Source of the DNA: Capitulum mitella
Lineage: Eukaryota; Arthropoda; Thecostraca; Pollicipedomorpha; Pollicipedidae
Reading direction: 5' to 3'
Assembly (NCBI GenBank): GCA_030062745.1
Contig: CP099844.1
Location: forward strand, 22,320,596-22,384,595
Length of the DNA stretch: 64,000 nucleotides
The translations under genes and the position numbers were made by a program. Of the stretch, positions 1-11,336 are shown piece after piece. Each line of letters opens with the position of its first letter. Positions within the stretch are counted from its first letter, which is position 1. The notes under the pieces were generated by a model. The model did no database searches, was not told where the DNA came from, and saw only the letters and a program-made list of their open reading frames with translations.

Positions 1-2
1 GG

Positions 3-101
3 CCCCTGCAACGCGCTGTGCCGCCTGCGAACAGGTTGAACGGTCGCAACTGGTACCACGTGCCGCAGACCGACCAGTACGGTCGCATGTCGGCGTGCTG
101 A
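3..101 (+). CDS. Possible 3' end of an upstream exon (uncertain)
   Basis: An open frame enters from the left edge and stops at TGA 99-101. Its C-terminus reads NWYHVPQTDQYGRMSAC, which has the mixed composition of real protein, unlike the Arg/Pro/Ala-rich frames in the GC-rich DNA that follows. No splice acceptor is visible because the window begins inside it, and no AATAAA follows closely. It could be the last coding piece of a neighbouring gene or a chance frame. I do not recognise a family. Confidence 0.2.
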   Translation, partial: PLQRAVPPANRLNGRNWYHVPQTDQYGRMSAC

Positions 102-3100
102 GCAGTCCAAAATATTTCTGGTTTGGAAATGCGAAAGATGCGACGCAAAAAGTGTGTCAAAAGAAAAAGTGTCGCCGACGGGTTCCCGTTGACCCGACTG
201 TTGCGGTGTCGGTCGGTCCCGCTGCGCAGCCGCAGTCGGCTTCCACGCTCGGCACTGCCTGGCTCATCTGGCATTGCCCGGCCGCCATAGGCGCGGCGTC
301 CGACCCGTTGGTCCCACTGGTCCCGACCATCCCGCTGGTCCCGCCCCGTTGGTCCGGTCCCGACTGTCCCGCTGGTCCCAGTCCCGTCGGTGTGGGCCGT
401 GTAGCCGTAGTGTGCGCGCCGCTGCGGTCTGCCGCCACCCGGAACTATCCGGCCCGACCATCTGGCCGGCCGCGCCGCCTGACGCGCCGTGACCTGTGTC
501 GACGCCGGCCCGCACCTGCGGCCCGGCAGGCCCGGCGCCCCGTCACGGCGTGACGGACCGTGTGACGGTGTGGCGCCGACCGCGTCCTGTGGCGGTGTGA
601 CGTGTCGTCTGGTTCCCGTGGCGTCCTAGTGCCTGCCCCCTAGCGCTGGGGCCATGTGACTCCGAGATTTGTTATCAGGTTGTGGAAGCACATCTCTGTG
701 CCATCTCATCCTGTGCTCCATGTCGTGTTCGTGTCAGTAGGCTTGGTCACACGTCAGCGCGTTAGGTCCATATGTCGTCGGGCGGTATTTGATTCTATGG
801 AACGCGTGAAGACTTACCTTTAACCGCCGCCGTTAGTATGTTGACTTCCCTTGTTGTATTTGGTTCAGGTACATTAAGACGCTATGTCGTATCCTAATTC
901 CAACGACTTACCGTGAGCAGATTCGCAGCGAGCGTGGCATCTAACGGTTGCGTCCCCGTCCTCCATCCCTTGTTTATTCAGCCTAACATAAACATCCACT
1001 AATGTCCCCAGTGGCGCTGTCCTGGTGGCTGGGGCGATGACCTCGCGGACAGGAGGAGAGGGGAGGAAAAACGAAAAACGAGAGGCGAGGAGGGCGCAGA
1101 AAATGGGAGGTGTGCCGTGCGGCGACGCCTCTCCTGAGCCTGTCGAGAGTTGTACAGAATGGTCGGACGAGAGCACGTCTTGGCGTCGCCAGAGGGTATT
1201 CCAGATTAAGGTGTGCGGACACCTTCCGTAGGTCCTGGGGCCCGTCTTAAAACAGGCGTATTGGCGACATCCAGCACGTTTGGCACGTTCCTCAAAGTGC
1301 TGCTCGATAACTTCTTTGCCCCGTCACGCCTCACCGTCGCAAATGCACTCCGTTTGACCGACCCTTGGGTCGAGGTAAGCGCAGGAGGCGTGATAGTTTT
1401 CATTCGCCAACTTGTGATTTGTTACCAATTCACGATGACGAACGACTTAAATCCACAGGGCAGTTTCAGGCATGCTTTCCTGGAAGGAGTGATTTTGTTT
1501 ACTCGGCGCAGCAACTAAGTAAACCAAATAAGCGATCTGTCCCTTCCGTAAACTCACCAAATACTCACCCACTCGTCTCAGGACAGATTTGCCAGTAAAT
1601 CGCGAAGAACGCTCGCAAGCTCTTGAATGCAAGTGAAATGATAGAGGGTCTGTGCGCAATGTTCTCTAGTAAAGGCTGTGGGTTCTGATGATTCAGTACG
1701 CTGATATCGACATTATGAGATTAGTAAGAGGTCATACTCGCCCTTTTCCCGGTGGTAGCTCAGGACTCGGGTGCTGGGGCTCCTCGGGCCTTCAGCAGTC
1801 GTCCCGGAGTCACCAGCAGCACTCCTGTCCGTCTGTGGCGTCCGAAACACGATTACTAGGCCCACCCTGACACTTACGGCATCTCTTAATGCTCCCGTCT
1901 GAACATATTGGCGCGTGTTTCACCAGTGTGAAACCGCCACCATGTGACCACCAGCGTGGTGTGACCACCAGCGGCCCTGCAGCGGCGTCCCGCGAGAGCG
2001 CTGCGCTGCTGTCAGCTGAGTCTGCTGACCCGCTGGGAACGCCTCCGTCTCGTGACCGACGTGACCCGCAGCTGGGCCATGAATAATGGACACTGACGAC
2101 GAGCCGATGTCGGCAGTCTGATGACGGTGCTCTGTGCTAATGACAATGTAGCCGTCAGTTAACCGGCGATGCTCTTGACATCATCGTCTTGCGGTAGCCG
2201 ACCACTGCTTTGCGGTTTTTATGTTTGTTAAGCCTACGCTGGCAATATTTCCGTTGTGTTTTTACGACAGACTATTTCGTGGTAACATGGCCTCGTTGTG
2301 GAGCTACGCCATGTTAGACATCCGTGTCATGTGTATCTTTTGACGAATTTAGATCAGCCATGACTCGTTCCACACAAGGTCGTTTGGGCGTACTTTTCCT
2401 TCCCCATACTGACAACTGAATCTACTTTTTTGGAGCAACATTAAGCTGAAGCCTGATGCTAATCATTGCCGTCAGTTTTTAAGGCACGAAACTTGGGCAG
2501 AATAACGCCTTGCCTTTCTGGTAACCAACCAACACTGTGTCCTTAGACTTTCCTTGATGGCCGCGCTTTTGTGAGGAAATTTTCACTTTCACCCTCTGAT
2601 AGAGCAAACAAAGGGGTGGCATTGCATCGGCGCTAACTGCCATTACATTCACCCCACGGCCTGAACGCAATCCCATTTTTGCAGTCGGCATTCTGCAATG
2701 GCCCATTTCTCCATTTAGTGCCCTCTTCCTTGTTCCACGAACAGCCTTCATGCGCACTGTTCTCTCAAAGTGCGGGCATATTTCCTTCGCTGAAGTTATC
2801 TGGTCTGGTCTGTCCCCGGTCTGACGCCGGGAGGGTCTGCGTGGGAGTACGCTAGTCACGGGAGACCCGCAGGGTCGTGCGGTCGCCGTGACCCAATCGG
2901 CTCCCGGCCACTGTGACCTGAGCGGTCAGCCGTCGCCGCAGTGGGTTTGATCAGCGGCCATTTGTGGCGCGCCGACCTCGCTCGAGACAGTGGAGCACTG
3001 CCATGGCACGCGCTGTAGCCCCGGGCGCTATTGCGGCGCCAGGCTCGGTCGCGGCCGCCGAGAGGGCCTCTGCTTCAGCCTCCCCTCCCCCGAGGGTGAG

Positions 3101-5603
3101 GACCGGGATCAACAGGGGTCACTGCCGGATCGCTCCCCACCCAGCGCCGAACCAGTGCTCGCGGGAGAGGTTCTGAGGGCACGACCCATCTGCGCTGTGT
3201 GTGCGGTCGTAGCGCCACGGACTCGCGCGCTGAGATAGCTGCGGAGACGTCGCCGACGCCGTCGCCGTCTCGCGGCTGCGATGTTGCGCGCCGGCGTTTT
3301 CCGGACGGGTGCACGGAGCCTTCTCCTGCGCGTGCCCGGTCCGGCGACGCGCCGTCCCCGTCCTCCGCGACGCGCCGGCTGGAGGCCGCCGCCGTCCCGC
3401 CGCGCAGTGTATCGCCGCGACAACGCGCGCCGCAAATGAGTGCGCGAGGCCCTCTGCTGCGTCGCCGGGGGACATCCGCTGCCATGGACTGTGCCGGGGC
3501 TCGGGGTTACGAGCACCGTCGAGGCCTGGCGGGGTCCGTGGTTTCTGCACCGGGCTGCGCCGCGTCCGCGGTCGGGACCGGGGCGCGCCTGGCGTCAGGG
3601 CCCGCGTGTCCCGCCCGGCGGAGGGGCCGTGCCTGGCCGCGGGGACGGGCGGCGTGCGCCCCGCAGCTCGTGGGAACCACGCCCCAACAGACTGTCCCTC
3701 GGGTTTTGGCCGTGGCCCCGCACGCCTCGTCCTGGGCGGCGCCAGCATGCGTAGTGTGTGCCTAACGGTGCTCGTGTTACATTTTTTTCTTGTTCCTCCT
3801 GCGCTCTGGTCTCCAGGGACGCGCCCGTAACGGCGGCTCCCCCCTCGATCCACTGTACGTGGTTCAACACGACTGTCTGTAATCACGATTTCGCCCCGTT
3901 GTTTTTTCGGCCAAAATAATTTCTTTTCTTATCTCATGGTAATGTCACGAGTGTATGGGTCTGCTCACTCTGTCACACCATTTTTTTTTACATTCCAGCT
4001 GTGAGCAATAACCCCGGACCAGCTCGATGCTGTCATTGAAAAAAAATGTAAACAGCCGATTTTACCCTGCTACCGTAGGGCCGCCAACCCGGGAGAGACC
4101 TTGGAATCCCGGACCGACTATTTTGCGTCGGGCGCTGCCTTTTAAAGTTTTGGTACATTGGACATGAACGTTTTGGTTCGTCCACACATTTCGTGTTAAT
4201 CTTGGTGGCCGGGACGTAGCAAGGAGGGTCAGAGGATCAATAATGCCATTTTCATTGCCTAATCATCCGTGGTGTAGTGTGGGCAGAAAAGCTTTTTTCC
4301 GGAACGTTTTCGTTTTCTTCATCCTTCATCAAAATCGTATGTTTTTCTTATTGGCTGCTAATTTCTTATCACTAATAGGTGATAAACAAACAGGTTCGCT
4401 TCTTACCACAAACAACGGATTCTTACGCATTGCTCGAAGACTGTCCGTTCGAAGTCGAGGTGTGTCCACTCGGCCGCATTGTCCACCCTGCCGCCGGCAG
4501 CAGGCCGTGTATGCTCACACCCCGCCGGCCTGCTCCTTTCACCCGGGCTCTTCCCTTCGCCGGCGGTCTGCGCGTGCCTCGGGCCGTGGCGACCGGCCCA
4601 GCCTCACGACTCGATCGCCCCACAGCGAGCGAAGCCGGCCGCCTCGCCTCTAATGACGCCTCGCCTTGCGTAAGGTCGGGCCCGGCCGGCGCACGCGGGC
4701 TGACAGTGCGTGTGGCTCGAATGGCCCGGACGGCAGGCCGGGCAGCTCCGCTGTACAGGCAGTCCGGCCCGCGCGGCGGCGTGAGGAACCAGTGTCAGAT
4801 GGTCGCCTCCCGGCCGGCAGATCTGTTCCATAACACTGTCATTCGGCAGGCTGCGCTCGGGATCGCGTAGTGCTTGGGAGTTACCATATATATATAAATA
4901 AATAAATATATATATATTATAATCATTTCGGATAACCTAGCGCACGAGTGACCACGTTATGCAATGACGTAAGCGTCTTTACGGCGTACTGCACTTGACA
5001 GGGATGATAATGCTCAACACTGTTTGTAGCGGCTCCGTTTATGCAATCAGTAGATTTATCAGGATCGTACTATCCATCCTTCGATTGCTCAAGTATTCGG
5101 GCACTGCTCACGTTCACGGGCTCGGTCCGGGATGCACGGAAGTCGCGATATCCGGGCGTCAGGCGGGACGCGCAGTTCCTCTCCAGAAGCAGCCCGCGAT
5201 CGCAACGCGGTCAGCCTCTCAGAAGTGCACTGGGAAGCACGAGAGAGCCGTCACGTGGACTCCGTGCCTGGGATCCTGATTGGCGCCGATAACGGCTTTG
5301 CGGGGCCGCTCTGATACAGCGGCTCCCAGAAGTGGTGACGAATCAAACGACGATAGAGCTCGAGAGTCCCGTCATCGGCGGGAAGACAGACCTCGGCTGG
5401 TCTCGCGACCGACTGGGAAAGCTGCCGAGGCGACCGACCAGCACCCGCGACTTCCCGCTCTCGAGCGGCGCGCGCGAGCCGACAGCGATCGTGCCGGAGG
5501 TGCGGTCCGGCGCTGTCCCTACGCCGGCGGTGCGCGGCGTCACGAGACGCCACGCCGGCGTGACGGCGGCCGGTGACGACCGGCGGACACGGCAGCCGTC
5601 ACC
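102..5603. other. 5' flank without a supported gene
   Basis: GC-rich blocks (about 240-640, 2880-3780, 4480-4870, 5080-5600) alternate with AT-richer stretches. In the GC-rich blocks every frame stays open for 60-250 codons and gives Arg/Ala/Pro/Gly-rich products without domains, as expected from high GC alone. These blocks are CpG-dense and could be CpG-island-like regulatory DNA. A short AT tract (ATATATATAAATAAATAAAT-like) lies at 4886-4922. I see no exon with both splice sites and plausible protein here. Confidence 0.5.
316..395. repeat. Short degenerate GGTCCCG repeat
   Basis: About eight imperfect copies of a 9-15 base unit around TGGTCCC(A/G) are packed between 316 and 395. All frames over it give Pro/Leu/Val/Gly-rich peptides, typical of a GC-rich minisatellite, not a gene. 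Confidence 0.4.
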
Positions 5604-5707
5604 ATGCTGGTCAGGAGCTGGAGCTCTGACACGAACGCCCTGCTGGACTCCCTGCACGGGAATGTCCGGCGGAAAGTGGCGTTGCTCGAGGCCCGGCAGG
5701 CGGCCAG
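5604..5707 (+). CDS. Candidate first coding exon of the Ptpmeg-like gene
   Basis: ATG at 5604 lies in a good initiation context (gtcaccATG), and the frame upstream is closed by TGA at 5574. It encodes 34 residues plus two bases, including SDTNALLDSLHGNVRRKV, and ends at a consensus donor (CCAG|GTGAGA) in phase 2. The acceptor at 8662/8663 supplies the third base of a Ser codon and continues an open frame, so the two exons join cleanly. An internal exon starting at the CAG just after the ATG (5615) is an alternative, but the pyrimidine tract is poor. I cannot match this peptide to a known domain. It could be an alternative first exon of a FERM-less isoform. Confidence 0.45.
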
Positions 5708-5862
5708 GTGAGATCTGCTGAGTCGGGGACGGCCGGGAGCGTTCGTCGGGTTTGTTTTGTCCCTCCTGTCGTCGGCAGATCTGGAGTATCTGTGGTCGGC
5801 CGGGATAGATCGCTGCTGTCGGCCAGACCCAGGGTGGTGTTATCACCCTGGCCGATGAGATG

Positions 5863-5904
5863 TATGTGTGCGCGTGCGCGCGCGCGCGCTGTGTGTGTGT
5901 GTGT
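5863..5904. repeat. (TG)n/(CG)n microsatellite
   Basis: An alternating purine-pyrimidine run: TGTGTG, then GCGCGTGCGCGCGCGCGC, then TGTGTGTG. Such runs can adopt Z-DNA. Confidence 0.85.
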
Positions 5905-6555
5905 TCAGTTGTTGCTGTTATCCTTGAGTCTTATTCATAGCCTGTTGCTGACATGGTCTTGGCCACCCACCGTGCCCAGACGTCCCATTGGCAACACATG
6001 GGTAGCGTTCCGAGACCTGGCCGGCCATTACGCGCTTCCGTTTGGGGACTATCCTCTGCCGCCTCGGATGCTGAGGTGGTGGAGGCGGAAACGGACACAC
6101 GACATGAGTTTGGCAATGAAAAGCCTGGTGACGCATGTCTTCTGATGGCATCAAACCAGGAGCTGCGGATTTCATATCAGAGGCAACCCAACCTACCAAA
6201 CCCGCGCAAATTTCATTGCTATAAGAGAACATTAATCCAGGACAAAAACTTAACCAGATTATTTGGGTGGCCTTGATGAGCATATTTCTCTGATGCACAA
6301 GAACCCATAGAGCCGAAATTGCTTATCGCAAGGCCTTTCTTTCTCCGCTGACACTTTTGGTGTCAGAGTCCGGAAAGACGAATAGGTACTCACGCTGTCT
6401 GCTCACGCTGTCTGCCGGAGCAGGACGCTCCGTCATGGGTTCCGTCCTCTGCCGATCGTAAAATTGGACGATCACGAGCCGACTCTAGCGTGAAGCGGAA
6501 CCGTCATAAATCGTGAGCGCACTCGGAGCTGTTCGTGCCTCACTCGCACAGCGGG

Positions 6556-6557
<2 letters not shown>

Positions 6558-6611
<54 letters not shown>

Positions 6612-6637
6612 GTCTCTCTTTCTCTCTCTCTCGCTCT

Positions 6638-6674
<37 letters not shown>

Positions 6675-6815
6675 CTCTCTTCTCTCTCTTCTCTTTCTCT
6701 CTCTCTCTCTCTCCCTCTATCGCTCTCTCGCTCTCCCTTCTCGCTCTCTTCTTCCTCTCCTCTCTCTCGCTTTCTCTCTGTCCCTTCTCTCTATCTTTCT
6801 GTCTCTCTCTCTGCT
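6558..6815. repeat. Long imperfect (CT)n microsatellite
   Basis: About 255 bases of almost pure TC dinucleotides with scattered G, A and TTC interruptions. Open frames across it (Ser-Leu repeats on +, Arg-Glu repeats on -) are products of the repeat. Confidence 0.95.
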
Positions 6816-8662
6816 GTCTCAAAATCTTCTGCTTCGCGCTTTTCATAGTTGATGAGGTCCTTCGGAACTCCACAGTCGTTGCTATTCCTGTGCAGCTTGG
6901 AAACGTCACGCCCTCTGAATCCCTAGGCCGCAGGCGCCGTCCAGGAAAGGCCATCCTGGTCATACTCTGGTAACAGGACCAGCCTCGCCAGCCTGGCTCA
7001 GTGGGACACCCCTGCGCTCAGGATTTCTCGCGCGCTGCGACCGCCGCTGGCGCGCGGCATGTAATACCCCCCACAATGTTAGGGTCCAGCTGCCCAGGCC
7101 CGCTTCAACCAAGCGGCTCCTAGCCAGGCAGTTCTTTAAAGAGCGGCAGCTGCGTGTGCTGCCGACGCAGGAGACACAAAAATGAAGGCCAATTCCGGTG
7201 ACACATCTCCCAGGGTCGCCACGCTGGCGCCGACGTATGAATGGGCCTTCTTTTGAGGTGTTCGTCCTTCGAGCAGCTGTCCACCGAACCGGAACAGAGG
7301 TTCCTGCCGGCTCTCTGTGGAAGGCGCGACAAAGGCTTATCAGATGGGATCCGCTTACAGCATAGCCGGTCCCAATTCGCCGTTATTATTTTGCGATCAT
7401 TGTTACGATGTCGGTCTGCAATGTGCAGGCGTGGGTCCAGGTGTGTCGAAGGGTGAGGGGGAGGCAGGGGGGGGGAGGCGAGGGCGGTGTAGTGATGTGC
7501 CTCCCGATAGGTATTTCATTGATGAAACTGTTGACAATGGGAAAAGGGGAATGTTTTTCGTAAACCCCTGCTTGATGACCTGTTGGTGTAAATGGATGAA
7601 CAAGATGAAAATATCACTTCGTCGAGGCGCACTTCTGCGAATACAACCTCACCATAGGCTCATCTAAACAGAGTTTCTATTCCCAGTTCGGGGTATTATT
7701 CATTTGATTAACAATGCTGTCCTATTCCATCGTGTGCTATTGTGATGGCCTGCCACCACCGGCGGGTCTCGGGTAGCCTTGGCCACATTGGAAACCTCGG
7801 GTTCTTTCGGCCATGCACCCAGCTGATCCGTTCATTTGACCTCTGACCCCGGCACGCCGCAGGTGCCGTACGGCACGCGGAAAGGTCGCAGGGTCAGCCG
7901 GCGGACGGACCGCCAATTTACGGCGCCGGTCAAGGATTGGCATGGGTAATCACGTGGTCACGACTGGGCCGGCATCCCGCCCAGCTCGTTCGGTGGTGAA
8001 ATTGCCGGTGCGCGGCCCGGCCTGGCTGGACGGCCCCCGGAAAGGACCGCAGAGTTCTCATGTGACCACGTTTGTCGACATATGCAGGTGAATTTTGGCG
8101 GGACGTGGACGGAGCACAGAGGTCGTACCGGGCATGAAAAGGGAGAACGGCTGAAGGCAGGACATTTTGGTGTTCCCTTGCGAGGTATGCGGCTGTCGGC
8201 ACCTGCCCAATAAGCCGGTTCGTCAGTCGAGAAGCCCTCGTCGGCGTGAGCTACCATCGTCAGACCCTGAAGGGGGGAAGTCTCTTCCCCCCCCGGGTCG
8301 GGAAAGGGGGCTCCTTCTGTGGCGCAGTGACAGTGACGCAACCGGTAATGGCGCATTGTCTCGGCGCGTCGCCGGCTGTCGTCGCTGTCTAATGGGGCCA
8401 CCGTCGGAGTCGCCCGCAGGCCCGGCCGCCGCCGAGGCCCGCAGAGTCGCGGTCAGGCGAGCTGGCCGGAGGATCCGGCTCACTGGCGCTGGCGGGTTCG
8501 CGGGCCGACCGGCCGCCGGCCGCCCGTCTCCGCGCCGGTCAGGAAAAACTGGTCCGGCGCGGTGGCTAGATGTCTTTTACGGGCGGTTTCCTGTGGGAAT
8601 GTTTTCCCTGGAGTTAGTTTGGACGGCGCGGCCTCGTCGTGACGCTGGCTTCCCCGTTGCAG

Positions 8663-8999
8663 TGATGGCAGCTTCCTGGAGCGACTCCCGTCGACGATGG
8701 TGGGAGAGGTGGCCGTGCCGGTCATCACGGAGGGTCCGCACAAGCTCATCACTGAGGACGCGTGCAGGGTGGTCCTGGAGGAACCGCTGTCCGCCGGCAC
8801 GGAAACACCCAGCGACCCCGGCTCCGATCAGCCGCCCACAATCGACGACGGTGACCAGTTCAAGGTCATCGAGGGCGTCATCTGCTCCTTGCGGCGGTCG
8901 CCGACACCGGACGTCGTCACCGACTCGGCGGACTCGGACGACAGCGAGAGCAGTGATGGCCAGGAAACGCTGCCCGCCGACAGCGCAGAGCCATCTGTG
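8663..8999 (+). CDS. Candidate exon 2: acidic, Ser/Thr/Pro-rich linker
   Basis: The acceptor CCCCGTTGCAG precedes 8663, and donor GTG|GTGAGT follows 8999 in phase 0. The exon encodes about 113 residues, starting DGSFLERLPSTMVGEVAVP and including DQFKVIEGVICSLRRSP and a serine/aspartate run (SADSDDSESSDG). The composition fits a disordered linker before a PDZ domain. The SD-rich run offers possible CK2-type sites, by motif reading only. The phase-0 end joins directly to the firm PDZ exon at 24616. It is assigned to the phosphatase gene from strand, position and phase. I do not recognise the segment in known PTPN4 proteins, and it could belong to another transcript. Confidence 0.55.
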
Positions 9000-11274
9000 G
9001 TGAGTTTGAAGAAGCTTGGGTTTACCACTCGATACCCATTGGACATCGGGAACGAAGTTGTAACCCAGTTCCCCATGTCGCTATACCCATATTCCGTATA
9101 CAAGGGCATCGTCACTTGCCAAAAACTGTAAGGAAACGTTAGCGTTTTAAGGTATCTATTTCCGCGCAATGCCCATATGCCAAAGACAAATCGCTGTTAC
9201 TTTGGACGAACGCTCGCTCATTCTAGATATTTTACGTCAAGAACGTTTCAGAAAAAAGTTCGCCTTTAAACCATAGAGAGTATTGCAATATTGTGAGGGC
9301 TGTGAGGGCTGGTCAACTACCAGAAGTATGACGCTTTAATTTTGTCAGTACCGTGTATTTCTACGATATATCTTTTGACGAGTCGTTTAATTGGTCATTT
9401 TTTGCAAAGTTGTGTAGTGGAGTTTTCGTTTTTATATGTGTATCAGGACACATATTTGTTTTGCTAGTTGTGAAATTACTGGTTGTTTTTTTCAGGATGG
9501 ATATGGACTGCGAATGCTCGCTGAAAATTTTTGATATTTTGAGTCAGATTTTAAATCAATTTTCGGCCTTTTAAGTCAATGAATTTTTTTATATCTATTT
9601 TATTTACTTATTTATTGAGTTCCGTAATGACGATTAAACATGTGGTTATTCTGGCACGGAGTCATACATGATAAAGTACGCACGCGCTCGCGAGCACGAA
9701 AGTTAGATTCATGGTGGTAGAAACAGTGGTCGTGTCGTAACGAAAGTAATAGTATGCTATTTTGTTCATGAATAGCAAATTTTATGTCGCGTTTGAAAAC
9801 ACTGAGGGTTGCGCAGAGCAGCGTAATTGCAATTAAGGCGTTTCATGTTTTCACTTCCCTGTGCGGAAACGGCTTGTTAAAGGTTTCTAAGCGCGACCCC
9901 TTTGTTAATGTCTGCGTTATGGTGTTGTCGACAGACTTCCTGGTAAACGACGAGAAATAATGAATGTACGTATTAACAAATCTTTCAGTTGGCATAGCAT
10001 CAGAATATTTTAGAACAAAAGGCACTGTGTGTAGTATTTCACGGGGTAAATATTTCTATAATAATGGGGTCTGCTTGGGATTCCCTTAAGTTTCGCATTA
10101 TACTCTCATTGCTCATGAACTAAAACCAGCAATTAAACAAATGGCCCACCAAACCACTTTGAGTGGGGTCAGCAGGGCAATGCTAGAGGAAAGAAGGATG
10201 CTTGGGACCGGAAGAAAAATACAGCAGACGAAATGTTGTGATCTTAGAAACAAAATGCAATGGCTCCTAAGTACAAAACGTGCATTAAGTTCACTGGTGT
10301 TTGCGTGACTGTGGAACCTTTGGCCCCACTGCCCTGGTGGCGTCTGGATCTAATTTAGCGCACTACGACCTGGATACTTCACTTGTCGTACGCACGCACT
10401 CGATGGTGAATTGTGACTCACATCCATGGGGTGCTGCGCTTTATTTAGTACAAATGTCGCACGAAATATTCCGAGGATTCTTATCGCCCACTGACGTGTT
10501 CAGCCGTCAAATCCATGTGAATCACCATGAGAATCGTTTTGTATAGGGGAGAGTGCGGTAAGGCGCCCACTTGGGTAAAGCGCCCACCACCATCTAGCGG
10601 CGAAACTAAACTACCCCCATTTTAGAATTATTGGTAAGTAGAGGCCTTTCGGAAAGGCGGCGGGTTGGATTTTGGTGCACCTGGTGAGTTCGAGCTGGTT
10701 ACGGCGAAGCGATGTTTGTTTTCGTACGTTACGATGTAAAAAATACAGACGTTAAGATTACGTTTGTGTATATCTAGCCGTCAGCTTACGCATAGCAACA
10801 TATGGTGGCAAAAAGCCTTGTGTAAGAGCATGTGTATGGTATGATCTATTTGCGTCGTGATTGTCTCGTCATCTTGATACGTTTGAAATAGTTGCAAATG
10901 GTGCCTGTGGACAAAGCGCCCACCCCCAGGGTCGGGGTACAGCGCCCAGTGGGCGTTTTAACCGCACTTAGATGGGCGCTTTACCCCACATTCATGCAAA
11001 TAAAAAAACATCCTTGCATATATGCATTCCGGAAGTCAAGAGTTAGAATCAGTGCTTGGTTGGCAGTGGAGCGAAAGTAACTATGACAAAACTGACCGAG
11101 GGGTAGAAGGTCAGTACACTGTTTCCCCCTCTCCCCGCTTCAAAGTATGGTCTTGTTTTTTGCTAATAAAATAATGCATGACGTGACGCAGACTGGTGAG
11201 AGCTATCACATTCACCCTAGTACAGGATGATACTGCCCCTCCCCTGGCATATAATGATACGCATAAGGGCTGCG

Positions 11275-11306
11275 CTGATTTGTACTAATGCATCAGTACA
11301 AATCAG
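11275..11306. repeat. 12-bp-arm inverted repeat before the transposase start
   Basis: CTGATTTGTACT (11275-11286) and AGTACAAATCAG (11295-11306) are perfect complements around an 8-base loop, 31 bases before the transposase ATG. It may be a regulatory palindrome of the element. Confidence 0.7.
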
Positions 11307-11336
11307 TGATGTCAGAGGTGTACTGTTGCAGATATC

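Larger units (their letters stand above)
5708..8662. other. Intron between candidate exons 1 and 2
   Basis: Bounded by GTGAGA and a TTCCCCGTTGCAG acceptor. It holds a GT/CG microsatellite (5863-5904), a long CT-rich microsatellite (6558-6815) and a GC-rich stretch from 7740 to the acceptor. A GGCC-CAGGGTG stem with its complement (about 5821-5853) could form a hairpin. No other gene is supported. Confidence 0.45.

Noticed and set aside
3119..3886. 255-codon open frame on the minus strand
   Set aside because: Lies in a very GC-rich block where all six frames are open; Arg/Pro/Ala-rich, no domain, no splice support.
6472..6963. Arg-Glu and Ser-Leu repeat proteins
   Set aside because: Direct translation of the (CT)n microsatellite.
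9353..9574. Small hydrophobic frame resembling a membrane segment
   Set aside because: AT-rich intron, no start context, splice sites or homology I recognise.
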